Source of the DNA: Bacteroidota bacterium
GTDB taxonomy: Bacteria; Bacteroidota; Bacteroidia; Flavobacteriales_D; Crocinitomicaceae
Direction: 5' to 3'
DNA: 12,947 nucleotides
Assembly (NCBI GenBank): GCA_006226555.1
Contig: SBGS01000279.1
Span: 1-12,947, forward strand
Made by a program: the position numbers and the translations under genes
In this document: piece after piece, positions 1 through 8,800 of the stretch
Position numbering within the stretch: the stretch's first letter is position 1
Layout: each line of letters begins with the position of its first letter
Notes under the pieces: generated by a model
Told to the model about the DNA's origin: nothing
Seen by the model: the letters and a program-made list of their open reading frames with translations, nothing else
Database searches by the model: none

Positions 1-2817
1 CAATTCAGGAGAACGGTATGATGCGATCTTTGCGTTACTTTCTTCTTCGAGTCTGTTCAACTTGGCAAGCTCCAGCTCGATTTCAAGTGAAGGAGATTTT
101 TCCTGTTTACGTTTCAGAACAGCTCTTTCTTTTGAGATCTCTTGCAGTAGTTCCTCTTCCAAAGCGATCAGCTCACTTGTATTGTTCTCCTGCTTCAGCT
201 CAGTCTCCCTTTGGTTATAATTTTTCAGAAGTCCTGCTCTGTATTCATCCAATTCCTGCTCATCCAAACGACTTACACGTGCATTCATCAACTCTTCCAC
301 TGTCGTGCGCTGTGCCGCATAAAGCTCTGAAACCTTTCCGATCTCTTCGTCCGTTGCATTCGACCTTTCAAGTTCAGCCTCTTTGGATCGTAAAGCTTCC
401 AATAATTCGTACTCAAGAGCCAGTATTCCTTCTGTATCATTTTGTGCTGCCAAATCTGAACGACGATCAGCGTAACCAGGTAAAATTGATTCTATCAGAT
501 CGGATGCACTAACAGCATTATTTTCCTGTGAATTATTCAATGCAGCAATAAGCTGATCATTTTCCGCTATTCTACTTTCAGCAGCTGATCTGATCTGCTG
601 GATCTGATCCTTTTCGAGCTGTAGAGAAGTGTTTTCAGGATCCTTTTTTAATTGCTTATCCAATGATTTAACTTCCTTCTCTGCATTAGCGATCAAGGTT
701 GCATCTAATTTGTTCAATTCACTCAAACGCTCAGCCTGGCTTAATTCATCATTGGACTCGATCTCTTTGCGCTTATCATCATAGTTTGCAACAAGGTCAT
801 TCGAAGAAATCCCATCTGAATCCACACCTTTCAGCGCTACAAGCTTGTCTTTGAGTTCTTTTTCCAAACGATCTAACCATTCGATGTTTTGTTGAGCGCT
901 GGTCAACTCCTCACCTTGTACTTGTTTCAGGCGATCTTTCTTCATTTCGATCTCCTTCAAGGTCTCCTGAAGCACTGTGGTAAACTCAAGTTTCTCACCT
1001 GGGGTCATTGCGTTTACATCCTTTTGGAACAGCTCCGAAACCTTTTCACTTAAAAGACTTCTCCTTAATTCTTCCTCGGAGTTGTACGTTGTTACAACAG
1101 AACCTTTTAGTTCCTCTAATTGTTTGTAGTTCTCTGCTTCCAGTGCAAGGAGATCACGTTTTCTTGTTAAGAGCGTTTCATCATTCGGATTGTTCGATAA
1201 TGCACTGTTAACACGTTGCAGTTCGGTTTCGATGGCTGATGAGAGTTCTGTTTCAAGAAGATAAAGTTCCTTATCCTTTGAACTTCCTTCCTGAAGTGAC
1301 AAAGCGTCCTCTTTTCTTTCAATGTAACGCGGAACAAGCTCATTCGCCAGCATATCATTCGATCTTGCTGCACTTAATTGTTTATTCTCATCTTCCAATC
1401 GTTCGATAAGATCATAGACCATTTCAAGCGATGCTTCTACGCTGGCATTGTTCGGATCATTCTCCGCCTGAGTCTCTAATTTTTCGATGAGCTCATCGGC
1501 TTCATTAAGCAATGCTTTATTCAGCTCCATCAGTGCGTTGTTTCGCTCTGTTTCATTTAATTGTTTATCATTCAATAATTGATTTCGCTCACTGGAATAA
1601 TTTGGATCCAGCTCAGTGATCAGAGCTTCCTCATTTCTATAGGCTGAAGATGGCGTCGTATTCAGCTCTGTGCGTTTCTTTTGAAGTTGTGCAACATTTT
1701 CCTGCACCTCTTTTCTCAATTCCTTTACGGCAATCAAATCCTCCTCTATTCTGTTATCGGATCCATTTTGCGCTTCCTTTTGCAGCGTTGATTCCTTTTG
1801 AACTAAGGCATTCAATAGTTCATTCTCAAGAGTAATCAGTGCTTCAGTTTGTCGGAGTTTATCAGATTCTTCACTCAGGATCTTATTCTTCTCTGCTGTG
1901 TAATCTGGAACGAAAGTGTTTGGATCATTGAGATCCTCATTACCAGACGCAATAGGCGCTCCTTTCAACTGTTCTTCAATTTCTGCTAAATGTTCGTTGG
2001 TATCATTTTGTAGCAGCGTTAAAGCCTCTTTTCTTCTAATTAGAGCGGTGTTGCCCGGATCCTTTTTAATGTCTTTATCCAGTTGTTTTATCGCAGAAAT
2101 TACCTTTTGATCCAATTCCGTTAATAGCTCTTTCTCAGCTTTCAAACGTTCCGGAACTGAAGTCAGTTCATTTACTTCCTTCAAACGCTCATTAAATCCG
2201 GGAATTACAGATGACGGATCCTCTGCTTTCACTGTATTTTGTGCAATAAGTCCTTCCTCTTTGGTTCTGGCCGTTTCAAGTTTCTTATTGTTCTCACTAA
2301 TGAGCTCATTCAGCATTTCTTTTCTAGCCGTCAACTCACCATTATAAGGATCGTTTTCAAGTGACTTTGTTAACGCTTCATTTTCAGCATTCAATCGACT
2401 CATGTATTCTTCAATACGTTCCCGAACTTCCGTCGATTTCTCCAATTCGGATCTTCCACTGTTATTGATCTCTTTGATATCCTTTTCGAAAGCAGGATCT
2501 ATTTCCTTTTGAAGATCATTCTTAGAATACGCAATATCTGGATTCTCTGTCTTCACAGAATCCAATTCTTGTTCAACACGGGTCAACTCATTCGTTAACT
2601 CCTCCTTGAAAGTATTTAATCTCTCTGATTCTGCACGCAGTTCATCCGTAGGATTATTTTCGAGTTCACGTTCTACGATAGTTGACCTGACATCAATATC
2701 ATTGATGGCTTCCTGCAATAACTCCTCTTCACGCGCCAAACGTTCTGCTTCGGAAAGCTCATTGTTCTTTGTAAGTTCCTTACGCTCTCGGGCAAGATCC
2801 GTTTTTACAGTTTCATA
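1..2817 (-). repeat. Tandem protein repeats of about 100 residues, strongly diverged
   Basis: Within the giant gene, residues 805-1743 repeat the pattern '(hydrophobic)-P-x-Y/F, a few residues, K/R-rich', then 'L..E.L..LE.ELL.AI', a long helix, a turn 'N-N/D-P-x-N', and a second long helix. Aromatic anchors fall at residues 805, 914, 1012, 1110, 1211, 1302, 1382, 1483, 1586 and 1671, i.e. nucleotides 2817, 2490, 2196, 1902, 1599, 1326, 1086, 783, 474 and 219. Spacing is mostly 91-109, with 80 and 85 as outliers. The Asn/Asp-Pro turn is at P860, P961, P1058, P1259, P1348 and P1531, with a weaker counterpart at P1713. Units near 1110, 1382 and 1586 have lost it. I did not see nucleotide-level identity between units, so the array looks old. 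Secondary structure suggests a three-helix bundle per unit, which is an inference. Confidence 0.8.
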
Positions 2818-5229
2818 AACTCCGGCTTGAGAATTGAAGAGTGAAGGAGATTCCTCTTCGAGCTTAGTGATCTCTGCCTGATAATCAATTTCCGGTTCTT
2901 GTTCTTCTATTTCCGTAACCTTGGATAATGATTCTTCAAGTTTTGTTTCGTTTACAGCCACGTGTGTCTCTGTATTCATTGCGTTTTGCAGACTTGCGAT
3001 CTGCTGTTCTATCATACTGAGCTCTCTGGAATATTCTGCCTTCTTCTCTTTGCTCTTCTTCTGATCCACTTTGAGCATTGCGATCTCTTCCTGCTTATCA
3101 CTAATTTGACGCTCGATGGACGGCATATCCTTTTTCTTGGCATTTTCGAGCTCACCTTGCAACCTATTGATTTCCTGGTTTGCATTATCGATCATCGCAT
3201 TGTATGACTGATCTTTTTTAGTCTCTTCTCTGATGAGATTACGCAATTCACTGGCACGCGCGACATAAGAGGTGATCACACTCTCAGGAGAACCCTGATT
3301 CGCCACTTTCAATACATTTTCATTCTGTTGCAAAAGCGCAATTGATTCTTCAGTATTACCTGCTTCAACCAGTTTTGAGAATTGATCAGACAATACCTTC
3401 AACTTTTGAACAGTAGTATTGTCCTCGCTTCCCCCAACTTTATTTAAGACATCATTCCTTAGCGCTACTAATGCCTCTGTACCCTCTATCAGATTGTTTT
3501 TCTCAGCTTCTTTCATCTGAGCCTCTGTCAATAAGCGATGCTTCGTGATCGGATCATCTGATTTCATCGCTTTTTCAGTCAACTCAGCCTGAATTTCATT
3601 CAGATCATTTATTCGCTCTGCCTTTGCTAATAGCTCTGAATTAATATTATCCGTGATCTGCTCAATTATGTCCTTTTTCTCTTCATTAATTGTGATCAAT
3701 TCCTTTAGTTTCAAAGAAACTTCTTCAAGGGACATGTTTTCAAACCCTAGCTGAGCCAGAATTTCTTTATTCTTGGCTTCTGCCTCCAGCTCATCCACAT
3801 CAAACTTGTCAATATTCACATCAAGTTCTGCCTTCTTGCGAATAACATCAGCAATAATAGCTTCAGCACCTTCAACTTCTTCGTCGAACAGATTTAGAAT
3901 TTTAAGGACATCTTTGCCCTCCTCTTTTGTGTGGATGATCTGTTGTTTCAACGGTCGCAATTCATCCAGAAACGGCAAGTCAACTACAAATTTGAATTCT
4001 TCATCCAGTCCTTCAACACTGACCAGATAATTGTACTTACCACCTTGAGGGAAAACATAGGAGTATTTACCTACTTTATTGGATCTGACGAGTCCTACAT
4101 CCTTTCCATTAGAATGATACGTGAGTTGTATATCCATGGACTTCATGTTTGGATCCACCTCGGATATGAACTCACCCATGATGATCACCTCTTTCAAAGG
4201 AACTCTAGCAACTTTAACGCGATAAACATGAAGCATACCATCACGAGATTGCCTTGAGCTGGCAAAGTAGGCATTCTGAAATGCAGAGTCCACCACATAA
4301 AAGAAATCGTCATCCGGTGAAGAAATTGCAAAATCAACATTCTCCGGTTCTCTGAATGAATTGGTATTCGGATCGAACTTTGACAAATAAATATCATACC
4401 CTCCCATGGAATTGTGTCCGGTAGAGCTGAAGTATAAATATTTACCGGAGGGATGCATGTATGGGAAATCCTCATCATAAGGCGTATTTACCATTCCGGG
4501 AAGAGGCTGCGGATCACCCCATTCTCCATTTGGTAAACGACGTCTTATATAAATATCCAGCCCCGAGCTGAGATCATTTCCGTAACTTGAATAGTAGATA
4601 GCGCTCGCGTTTGGTGGGAAATGTACAATGGGTACATGGCCCATTTTCTCATCTAACTTAGATTGGAATTTTGCGGTAACGAGGATCTGTCCTCCTATCG
4701 TATTTTCATCGGTATAGATCCTGAAGAACTTTTCATTATCGATCTCTTGCTTTTCGGCTACGATGATATCGGTAAATGTCGTAAGCAGTCGTTTACCGTT
4801 TTCACACATCTGGATCTGCCTTTCCACGGGATAACGTTTATCCACCTTACCCATAGTCAGATTCAAATAGGTACCATAGCTTTGCTGTGCTTCTGTAAAC
4901 TGATAGTTGAGGTGCAATGCCAACCCAAAGAAATACCAAGCTCTCGGATCTATGTTTGGATCCGTAACGGCAAAGCGCAAGTATCGAAGTCCTTCGCTCT
5001 TCTTGTTCGAATTATACAAGAGACATGTACCGTACTTGAAATTCAGTTCTGCGCTCCTCGGCTCAAGGGAAAGTAAATGCAAATAATCAGCCGTAGCTTC
5101 AACATATTTTTCTTTTTCGAAAAACTTGTCTGCTCTTTCCCGCCTTTCTTCATTTGTTTGACTTAACACCGAAAAACCGGTAGTCACAATGAATAGCAGG
5201 ACAAATACGATATGTAATTTCCGTATCAC
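1..5229 (-). CDS. Giant exported PorE-like head plus coiled-coil repeat protein (3' end outside window)
   Basis: Seen: codon-by-codon translation from GTG at 5229 to base 1 gives 1743 residues with no stop; the gene continues past the left edge. The start is fixed because an in-frame TAA (5232-5230) directly precedes the GTG. Residues 1-23 (MIRKLHIVFVLLFIVTT...) form a signal peptide, with likely cleavage before Q24; there is no lipobox Cys. Residues 33-125 resemble TPR helices. Residues about 160-340 hold PD40 blades: LDIYIRRRLPNGEW, then NTPYDEDFPYMHPSGKYLYF and GGYDIY. Residues 345-415 look like an Ig/carboxypeptidase-regulatory domain. Residues 464-780 are coiled coil. From 805 on there are tandem units of about 100 residues. 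Family knowledge: TPR, propeller and regulatory domain in this order occur in PorE, a type IX secretion protein that ends in an OmpA-like domain. Inferred role: a periplasmic or outer-membrane-linked scaffold or spacer. The true C-terminus is unseen, so PorE orthology is not claimed; a non-T9SS PD40 protein is equally possible. Confidence 0.9.
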   Translation of the reverse strand, partial: MIRKLHIVFVLLFIVTTGFSVLSQTNEERRERADKFFEKEKYVEATADYLHLLSLEPRSAELNFKYGTCLLYNSNKKSEGLRYLRFAVTDPNIDPRAWYFFGLALHLNYQFTEAQQSYGTYLNLTMGKVDKRYPVERQIQMCENGKRLLTTFTDIIVAEKQEIDNEKFFRIYTDENTIGGQILVTAKFQSKLDEKMGHVPIVHFPPNASAIYYSSYGNDLSSGLDIYIRRRLPNGEWGDPQPLPGMVNTPYDEDFPYMHPSGKYLYFSSTGHNSMGGYDIYLSKFDPNTNSFREPENVDFAISSPDDDFFYVVDSAFQNAYFASSRQSRDGMLHVYRVKVARVPLKEVIIMGEFISEVDPNMKSMDIQLTYHSNGKDVGLVRSNKVGKYSYVFPQGGKYNYLVSVEGLDEEFKFVVDLPFLDELRPLKQQIIHTKEEGKDVLKILNLFDEEVEGAEAIIADVIRKKAELDVNIDKFDVDELEAEAKNKEILAQLGFENMSLEEVSLKLKELITINEEKKDIIEQITDNINSELLAKAERINDLNEIQAELTEKAMKSDDPITKHRLLTEAQMKEAEKNNLIEGTEALVALRNDVLNKVGGSEDNTTVQKLKVLSDQFSKLVEAGNTEESIALLQQNENVLKVANQGSPESVITSYVARASELRNLIREETKKDQSYNAMIDNANQEINRLQGELENAKKKDMPSIERQISDKQEEIAMLKVDQKKSKEKKAEYSRELSMIEQQIASLQNAMNTETHVAVNETKLEESLSKVTEIEEQEPEIDYQAEITKLEEESPSLFNSQAGVYETVKTDLARERKELTKNNELSEAERLAREEELLQEAINDIDVRSTIVERELENNPTDELRAESERLNTFKEELTNELTRVEQELDSVKTENPDIAYSKNDLQKEIDPAFEKDIKEINNSGRSELEKSTEVRERIEEYMSRLNAENEALTKSLENDPYNGELTARKEMLNELISENNKKLETARTKEEGLIAQNTVKAEDPSSVIPGFNERLKEVNELTSVPERLKAEKELLTELDQKVISAIKQLDKDIKKDPGNTALIRRKEALTLLQNDTNEHLAEIEEQLKGAPIASGNEDLNDPNTFVPDYTAEKNKILSEESDKLRQTEALITLENELLNALVQKESTLQKEAQNGSDNRIEEDLIAVKELRKEVQENVAQLQKKRTELNTTPSSAYRNEEALITELDPNYSSERNQLLNDKQLNETERNNALMELNKALLNEADELIEKLETQAENDPNNASVEASLEMVYDLIERLEDENKQLSAARSNDMLANELVPRYIERKEDALSLQEGSSKDKELYLLETELSSAIETELQRVNSALSNNPNDETLLTRKRDLLALEAENYKQLEELKGSVVTTYNSEEELRRSLLSEKVSELFQKDVNAMTPGEKLEFTTVLQETLKEIEMKKDRLKQVQGEELTSAQQNIEWLDRLEKELKDKLVALKGVDSDGISSNDLVANYDDKRKEIESNDELSQAERLSELNKLDATLIANAEKEVKSLDKQLKKDPENTSLQLEKDQIQQIRSAAESRIAENDQLIAALNNSQENNAVSASDLIESILPGYADRRSDLAAQNDTEGILALEYELLEALRSKEAELERSNATDEEIGKVSELYAAQRTTVEELMNARVSRLDEQELDEYRAGLLKNYNQRETELKQENNTSELIALEEELLQEISKERAVLKRKQEKSPSLEIELELAKLNRLEEESNAKIASYRSPEL
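2890..3840 (-). other. Long coiled-coil linker of the giant protein
   Basis: This stretch encodes residues 464-780, which are dominated by Glu, Lys, Leu, Ile and Gln with very few Gly or Pro. The clearest heptad-like part is residues 655-747 (for example ANQEINRLQGELENAKKK and DKQEEIAMLKVDQKKSKEKK). Residues 554-583 (SDDPITKHRLLTEAQMKEAE) look more like a TPR-type helical pair than a continuous coil. It separates the propeller head from the repeat array and probably acts as a rigid stalk; that role is inferred from composition. Confidence 0.65.
3970..5133 (-). other. N-terminal TPR, PD40 propeller and regulatory-like module of the giant protein
   Basis: This stretch encodes residues 33-420. 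Residues 33-60 (RADKFFEKEKYVEATADYLHLL) and 96-122 (AWYFFGLALHLNYQFTEAQQ) have TPR-like spacing of small and aromatic residues. Three clear beta-propeller blades follow, each with a 'YYSS/YFSS/YFASS' strand and an aspartate- or tyrosine-rich turn: around 199-228, 248-283 and 303-338. A weaker candidate is near 164-190. Residues 345-415 contain the alternating strands GEFISEVDP, DIQLTYHSNG and GKYSYVFPQGGKYNYLVSVEG, typical of a carboxypeptidase-regulatory or Ig-like fold. The only two cysteines of the visible protein, C69 and C142, lie here. Domain names are from motif recognition, not from a profile search. Confidence 0.7.
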
Positions 5230-5271
5230 TTACACTAAAAGTGCTGATTTTGTGTACCCTTGGTAATACGC
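5230..5271 (-). other. 42-nt gap between plsY and the giant gene
   Basis: This is the longest non-coding stretch in the window. Read on the minus strand it is AT-rich and ends in an in-frame TAA directly before the GTG start. It contains a perfect 4-bp inverted repeat with a 3-nt loop (CACT-TTT-AGTG, 5243-5233), too small for a rho-independent terminator. I see no convincing Bacteroidota promoter (TTTG plus TAnnTTTG) and no purine-rich ribosome binding site. Readthrough from plsY is therefore the simplest reading, but a weak promoter cannot be excluded. Confidence 0.5.
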
Positions 5272-5898
5272 CTATTTCTTAAAAAGGTTCATCTTATTCT
5301 CGTTACCAGCAATAAGACGACCAATGTTCTTTCTATGCGCAAGAATTACGGCACAACTTAAAAGAATCGAAAATCCGATCAGAAATGGCGAATCTTCCTG
5401 AAAGAAAAAGATGATCACCAGCGGGAAAAGAAGCGCACTTGTCATCGCACCAAGAGATACAAAACCCGATGATATAAAGACTGTCAGAAATACGCCAAGG
5501 CAAATCGCTGCTGTTAATGGATGTAATCCAATGATCACGCCCAACGATGTTGCCACGCCTTTTCCACCTCTGAATCCAGCAAAGATCGGAAACACATGAC
5601 CCAATACAGCAGATAATGCCGAAAGCACCTGAATATTCGTTACCGTATCCTTATCGACTGCATTTCCGAGCAGTAAAAAAGGTAAACCCGCAGCCACTAT
5701 CCCCTTGATGATATCAACCGACAGAACAACTATTCCCGCTTTCTTACCAAGAACCCGGAATGTATTTGTTGCACCTGCATTCTTACTCCCGTGTTCACGA
5801 ACGTCAATTCCATGCCACACTCTGCCTACCCAAACCGCAGTCGGAATTGACCCTAATAGATAAGCGATTACTACTCCAGCAACGTAATAGATCATCAT
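5272..5898 (-). CDS. plsY: Acyl-phosphate:glycerol-3-phosphate acyltransferase PlsY
   Basis: This 208-residue inner-membrane enzyme transfers an acyl chain from acyl-phosphate to the sn-1 position of glycerol 3-phosphate, giving lysophosphatidate, the first committed step of phospholipid synthesis; the acyl-phosphate is made by PlsX. All signature motifs are present: GSIPTA (16-21), GSKNAGATN (37-45), the D62-x-x-K65-G66 motif, GHVFPIFAGFRGGKGVAT (100-117) and HRKNIGRL (188-195) followed by GNENK. Hydrophobic segments at about 4-26, 55-78, 88-108, 121-143 and 150-190 fit the five-helix topology known for the family, and the length is typical. The ATG overlaps the stop of the upstream 1537-codon gene by 4 nt (ATGA), implying translational coupling. 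The gene ends in TAG, 42 nt before the giant gene. No key residue appears to be missing. Confidence 0.97.
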   Translation of the reverse strand: MMIYYVAGVVIAYLLGSIPTAVWVGRVWHGIDVREHGSKNAGATNTFRVLGKKAGIVVLSVDIIKGIVAAGLPFLLLGNAVDKDTVTNIQVLSALSAVLGHVFPIFAGFRGGKGVATSLGVIIGLHPLTAAICLGVFLTVFISSGFVSLGAMTSALLFPLVIIFFFQEDSPFLIGFSILLSCAVILAHRKNIGRLIAGNENKMNLFKK

Positions 5899-8800
5899 CT
5901 AGAAAACAGTTCTAAGAAACGAGCCTGTAATACCGTATTGCTCGTTGGTTCATATAAAAAGTTCTTACTCTTTCGCTTCTCTTCTTTAAGCGCATTTAGT
6001 TGATTATTGAAATCTTCATCACCTGAACGGATCTTAAGCACTCCATCTTTCTTCGTCATCTTGTAATCGAAGTAATAATCACGACCACCAGGGATATTGA
6101 TGAAGAAGCTGAATTTATCACCTTCAGCACCACCACTGTAGTTTTGTCCAAAATAAGCTTTAAACGGAACATATTTCATTACCGGTGTTGAGTACATATT
6201 CACTAAAATCGCTGATTCAAGGTCCGTGATCAATCCGCGTTCCCCACCAGGATTCGCATAATAGCTCATACGAATACCTGAAATAGTGATCGATTTCTCA
6301 ACAGACTTAGGCAGTTTTTTAACTTCATTATCGATCGTATACTTCGATTTGAGCTTATCCGCCTCTTCAGTACCATCCCACTCAACGATCGCTTCTTCCA
6401 GGGTACAAGTATTGAAGGTCATCGGTTTGAGCGCTTCGATCTCGTTGATGCGTTTCGCCATACCTTCGAACAAGGAAGCATCCATGTTCGCTGTAAAGCG
6501 CATGGTGAGATTAAGCATAGTTTCTCCGGTTTCCTGATTGTAGTTCACCGTTCCAACAGACGCAACATCCATATCTCCATAATCCATTCCGAGACTGATC
6601 GTTCCGATGCCATTCATACTACATGTTCCTGTGTGAAGGGCAAGGAAATTACCCGGTTCAGACATGTTGATCAGTTTATCCTTGCTTCCGATCTGAAATT
6701 CCTGTGCACCAATATTATATTGAAGTACACCGCTGGAAGTAAACAACACAGGATCTTCGCCTTTTACTTTCGCAGACAGGAAGGTTGGATAAAGCGCAAT
6801 ACTGTCCTTCACTGGTGAATCTCTCCATACAATACCTGCAGTGATCGGGTCGCCGGCAAGATCGGTCATAACCTCCTTAACCGGAATCTGAATGTTTTTA
6901 GGATCGAGCTCTGCAGAGAATGACATCCAGTTTCTATCAAACTTCTCACAGTCGTGTGTAATACGCGTTGCTCCTTTGAAATAGAGCAAAGGATTTGCGG
7001 CCTTGATCGATAGTTCTCCGTAGTAGTCAAAATACGGACTTAACTTAAAGCTTTTTGCCTGTTCTATATTTCCATATGCAATGGTCTGATATGCCGTATC
7101 CAGTCCGATACTACTCATTGGAATCAGTGTTTTGAGACTGTCCATATCATAATAGACATAATCTCCAGTTGCCTTATAATCCCTTCTCGCGAGCACTTCG
7201 ATCTCAGCGTTCACAAAATTGTGGTATCTCGTAATGTAATTTGCAACAATAGTAGAGTTTACGAACTTGTCCATTTTTGCTTTCTTACGAATATTAACCT
7301 TCATACTATCAGGATATAATCTGGCATCCGCAACATCAATATAAGGAACCTTTTCGCAGAAAATTGTCTTCTCCTTTAAGCTGAACTTTGCTCTTGGTGC
7401 CATAAACTGCAGTGTATCCTGTTTTGGATGCTGAGAGAAGAAGTTTGGCCCCAATAGATCAACTCCTGTCGAAATAGCTAGGTCCCTATCTTTCTGACGT
7501 TCCATCTCTATCGCATCATCGTCCATGAACCATGTAAACTTGTCCATCTTACATAAATACTGGTTCACTGGGAAGTATACAACAGACTCTCCTTCGTTGG
7601 AATTGAATTCTCCCTGACGATCTTTGAACGAAACGTGAGATTTCACATTGTCCGTTTTAAATGCCATTGGATCCTCTGTCAGATCGACGTTGTCATTTTT
7701 AAGGGTAAAGCTGGCGGTATCCGCATCAATATCGTATCGCTTAAATCTGTAATCATCAGAGATCATTGTTGCACGCAAGAATGTCATTAGACCAAACCCG
7801 CGCATTCCCTCCGGAGTTACAATAGCTGTCCCCTTCAATTTGGTATCATTGTCATCAAAAAATTGTATCTCTTTCTTAGGCAATGACGATGCTTTCAACA
7901 TTCGTTGGCCCGGAATATATGTTACAAAGGCTTCCTCTGCAAAAACGGGAGGGAACTCGATGCCGGTTTCAATGCCCTTATTCACAAACTTCGCTATCCC
8001 TACAGTAGAATCCGGTAAGAAAGTAAATGCTTTAGATTCAGATGTTGAATAAACAAAGTCTATCGTTCCGGCTCCCTGTAATCCGTTGTGCGACAATACG
8101 ATCTTGTTATCATACTTCGCGTTCGACCCATAGAAATCATATCCACCTTCAGGCGCCTGCTGAACAAATCCAAAAGAATAATCAGGCATGATCTTAACCG
8201 GTTCTTTGATCGTTGGAAAAATTCCTGCGGAAACCAGCTCTCCATCAATTCTTAGCTTCTGCTCAACAAAATCATTGAGGCTATCCAGATCGAATGGATA
8301 AACCGTATAATAGAAACGAGTAGAGTCATAAATACCTCGAATGATCTCATCAGAATTATAGAAGATCTTTGAGCGACTAGTACACTTTATCTTAGGGAAA
8401 TCAGTGATCTTCGGATTTCTACCTGAACGGTTACTCGGATCGTCGATGTATATTTCACCAATGATTCCCGACAAAGAGCTCACCATCGGAATTGATTTAA
8501 GACCATCTTCTTTTCTTAAAGGTCTTACTCTAAACAGCGCTTCATCGGATTCCAGTACTCTAAATTTATACTCGTTGTATGCGAATTGAGCCGCATTTGC
8601 AGACAACTCTAGTTTACCCGCATTGATCCATCCTGAAAAATTAAAATCACGATTCTTTTTGATCGTTAACTCATAGTTTTCCGGAAATACAGCCACATTC
8701 TTTTCGGTAGATAATACAACGTTATCAACTGCTTCGAGGTAAAGATCAAAATTCGCAAGGTCCATGGATCCGAATTTCTTCATCAACCTGCGCTCTTCGT

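Noticed and set aside
18..512. Plus-strand open frame of 164 codons
   Set aside because: It lies antisense to the repeat array of the giant gene. The translation is low-complexity with no family resemblance, while the minus strand frame is continuous and clearly protein-like.
1..2817. Repeat array as recent tandem duplication or CRISPR-like DNA repeat
   Set aside because: The periodicity is at the protein level only; I see no long identical DNA segments and no spacer pattern.
4194..4478. Minus-strand frame of 94 codons inside the giant gene
   Set aside because: It is in a different frame from the PD40 blades encoded by the same bases and has no sensible motifs.
4663..5076. Plus-strand open frame of 137 codons, and similar ones at 3931-4257 and 10535-10978
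   Set aside because: Each is antisense to a recognised gene (propeller head of the giant protein, prmA) and has no recognisable domain; shadows of biased codon use on the other strand.
1..5229. A 5.2-kb non-coding or decayed region
   Set aside because: Full translation of the minus strand shows no stop codon in 1743 codons and ordered domains.
1..5229. Naming the giant gene porE
   Set aside because: Only the head resembles PorE; there is no lipobox, the OmpA-like end is not in the window, and many PD40 proteins unrelated to T9SS share this order.
5233..5243. Inverted repeat CACT-AAA-AGTG as a terminator or operator
   Set aside because: A 4-bp stem with a 3-nt loop and no following T-run is too weak; such repeats occur by chance.
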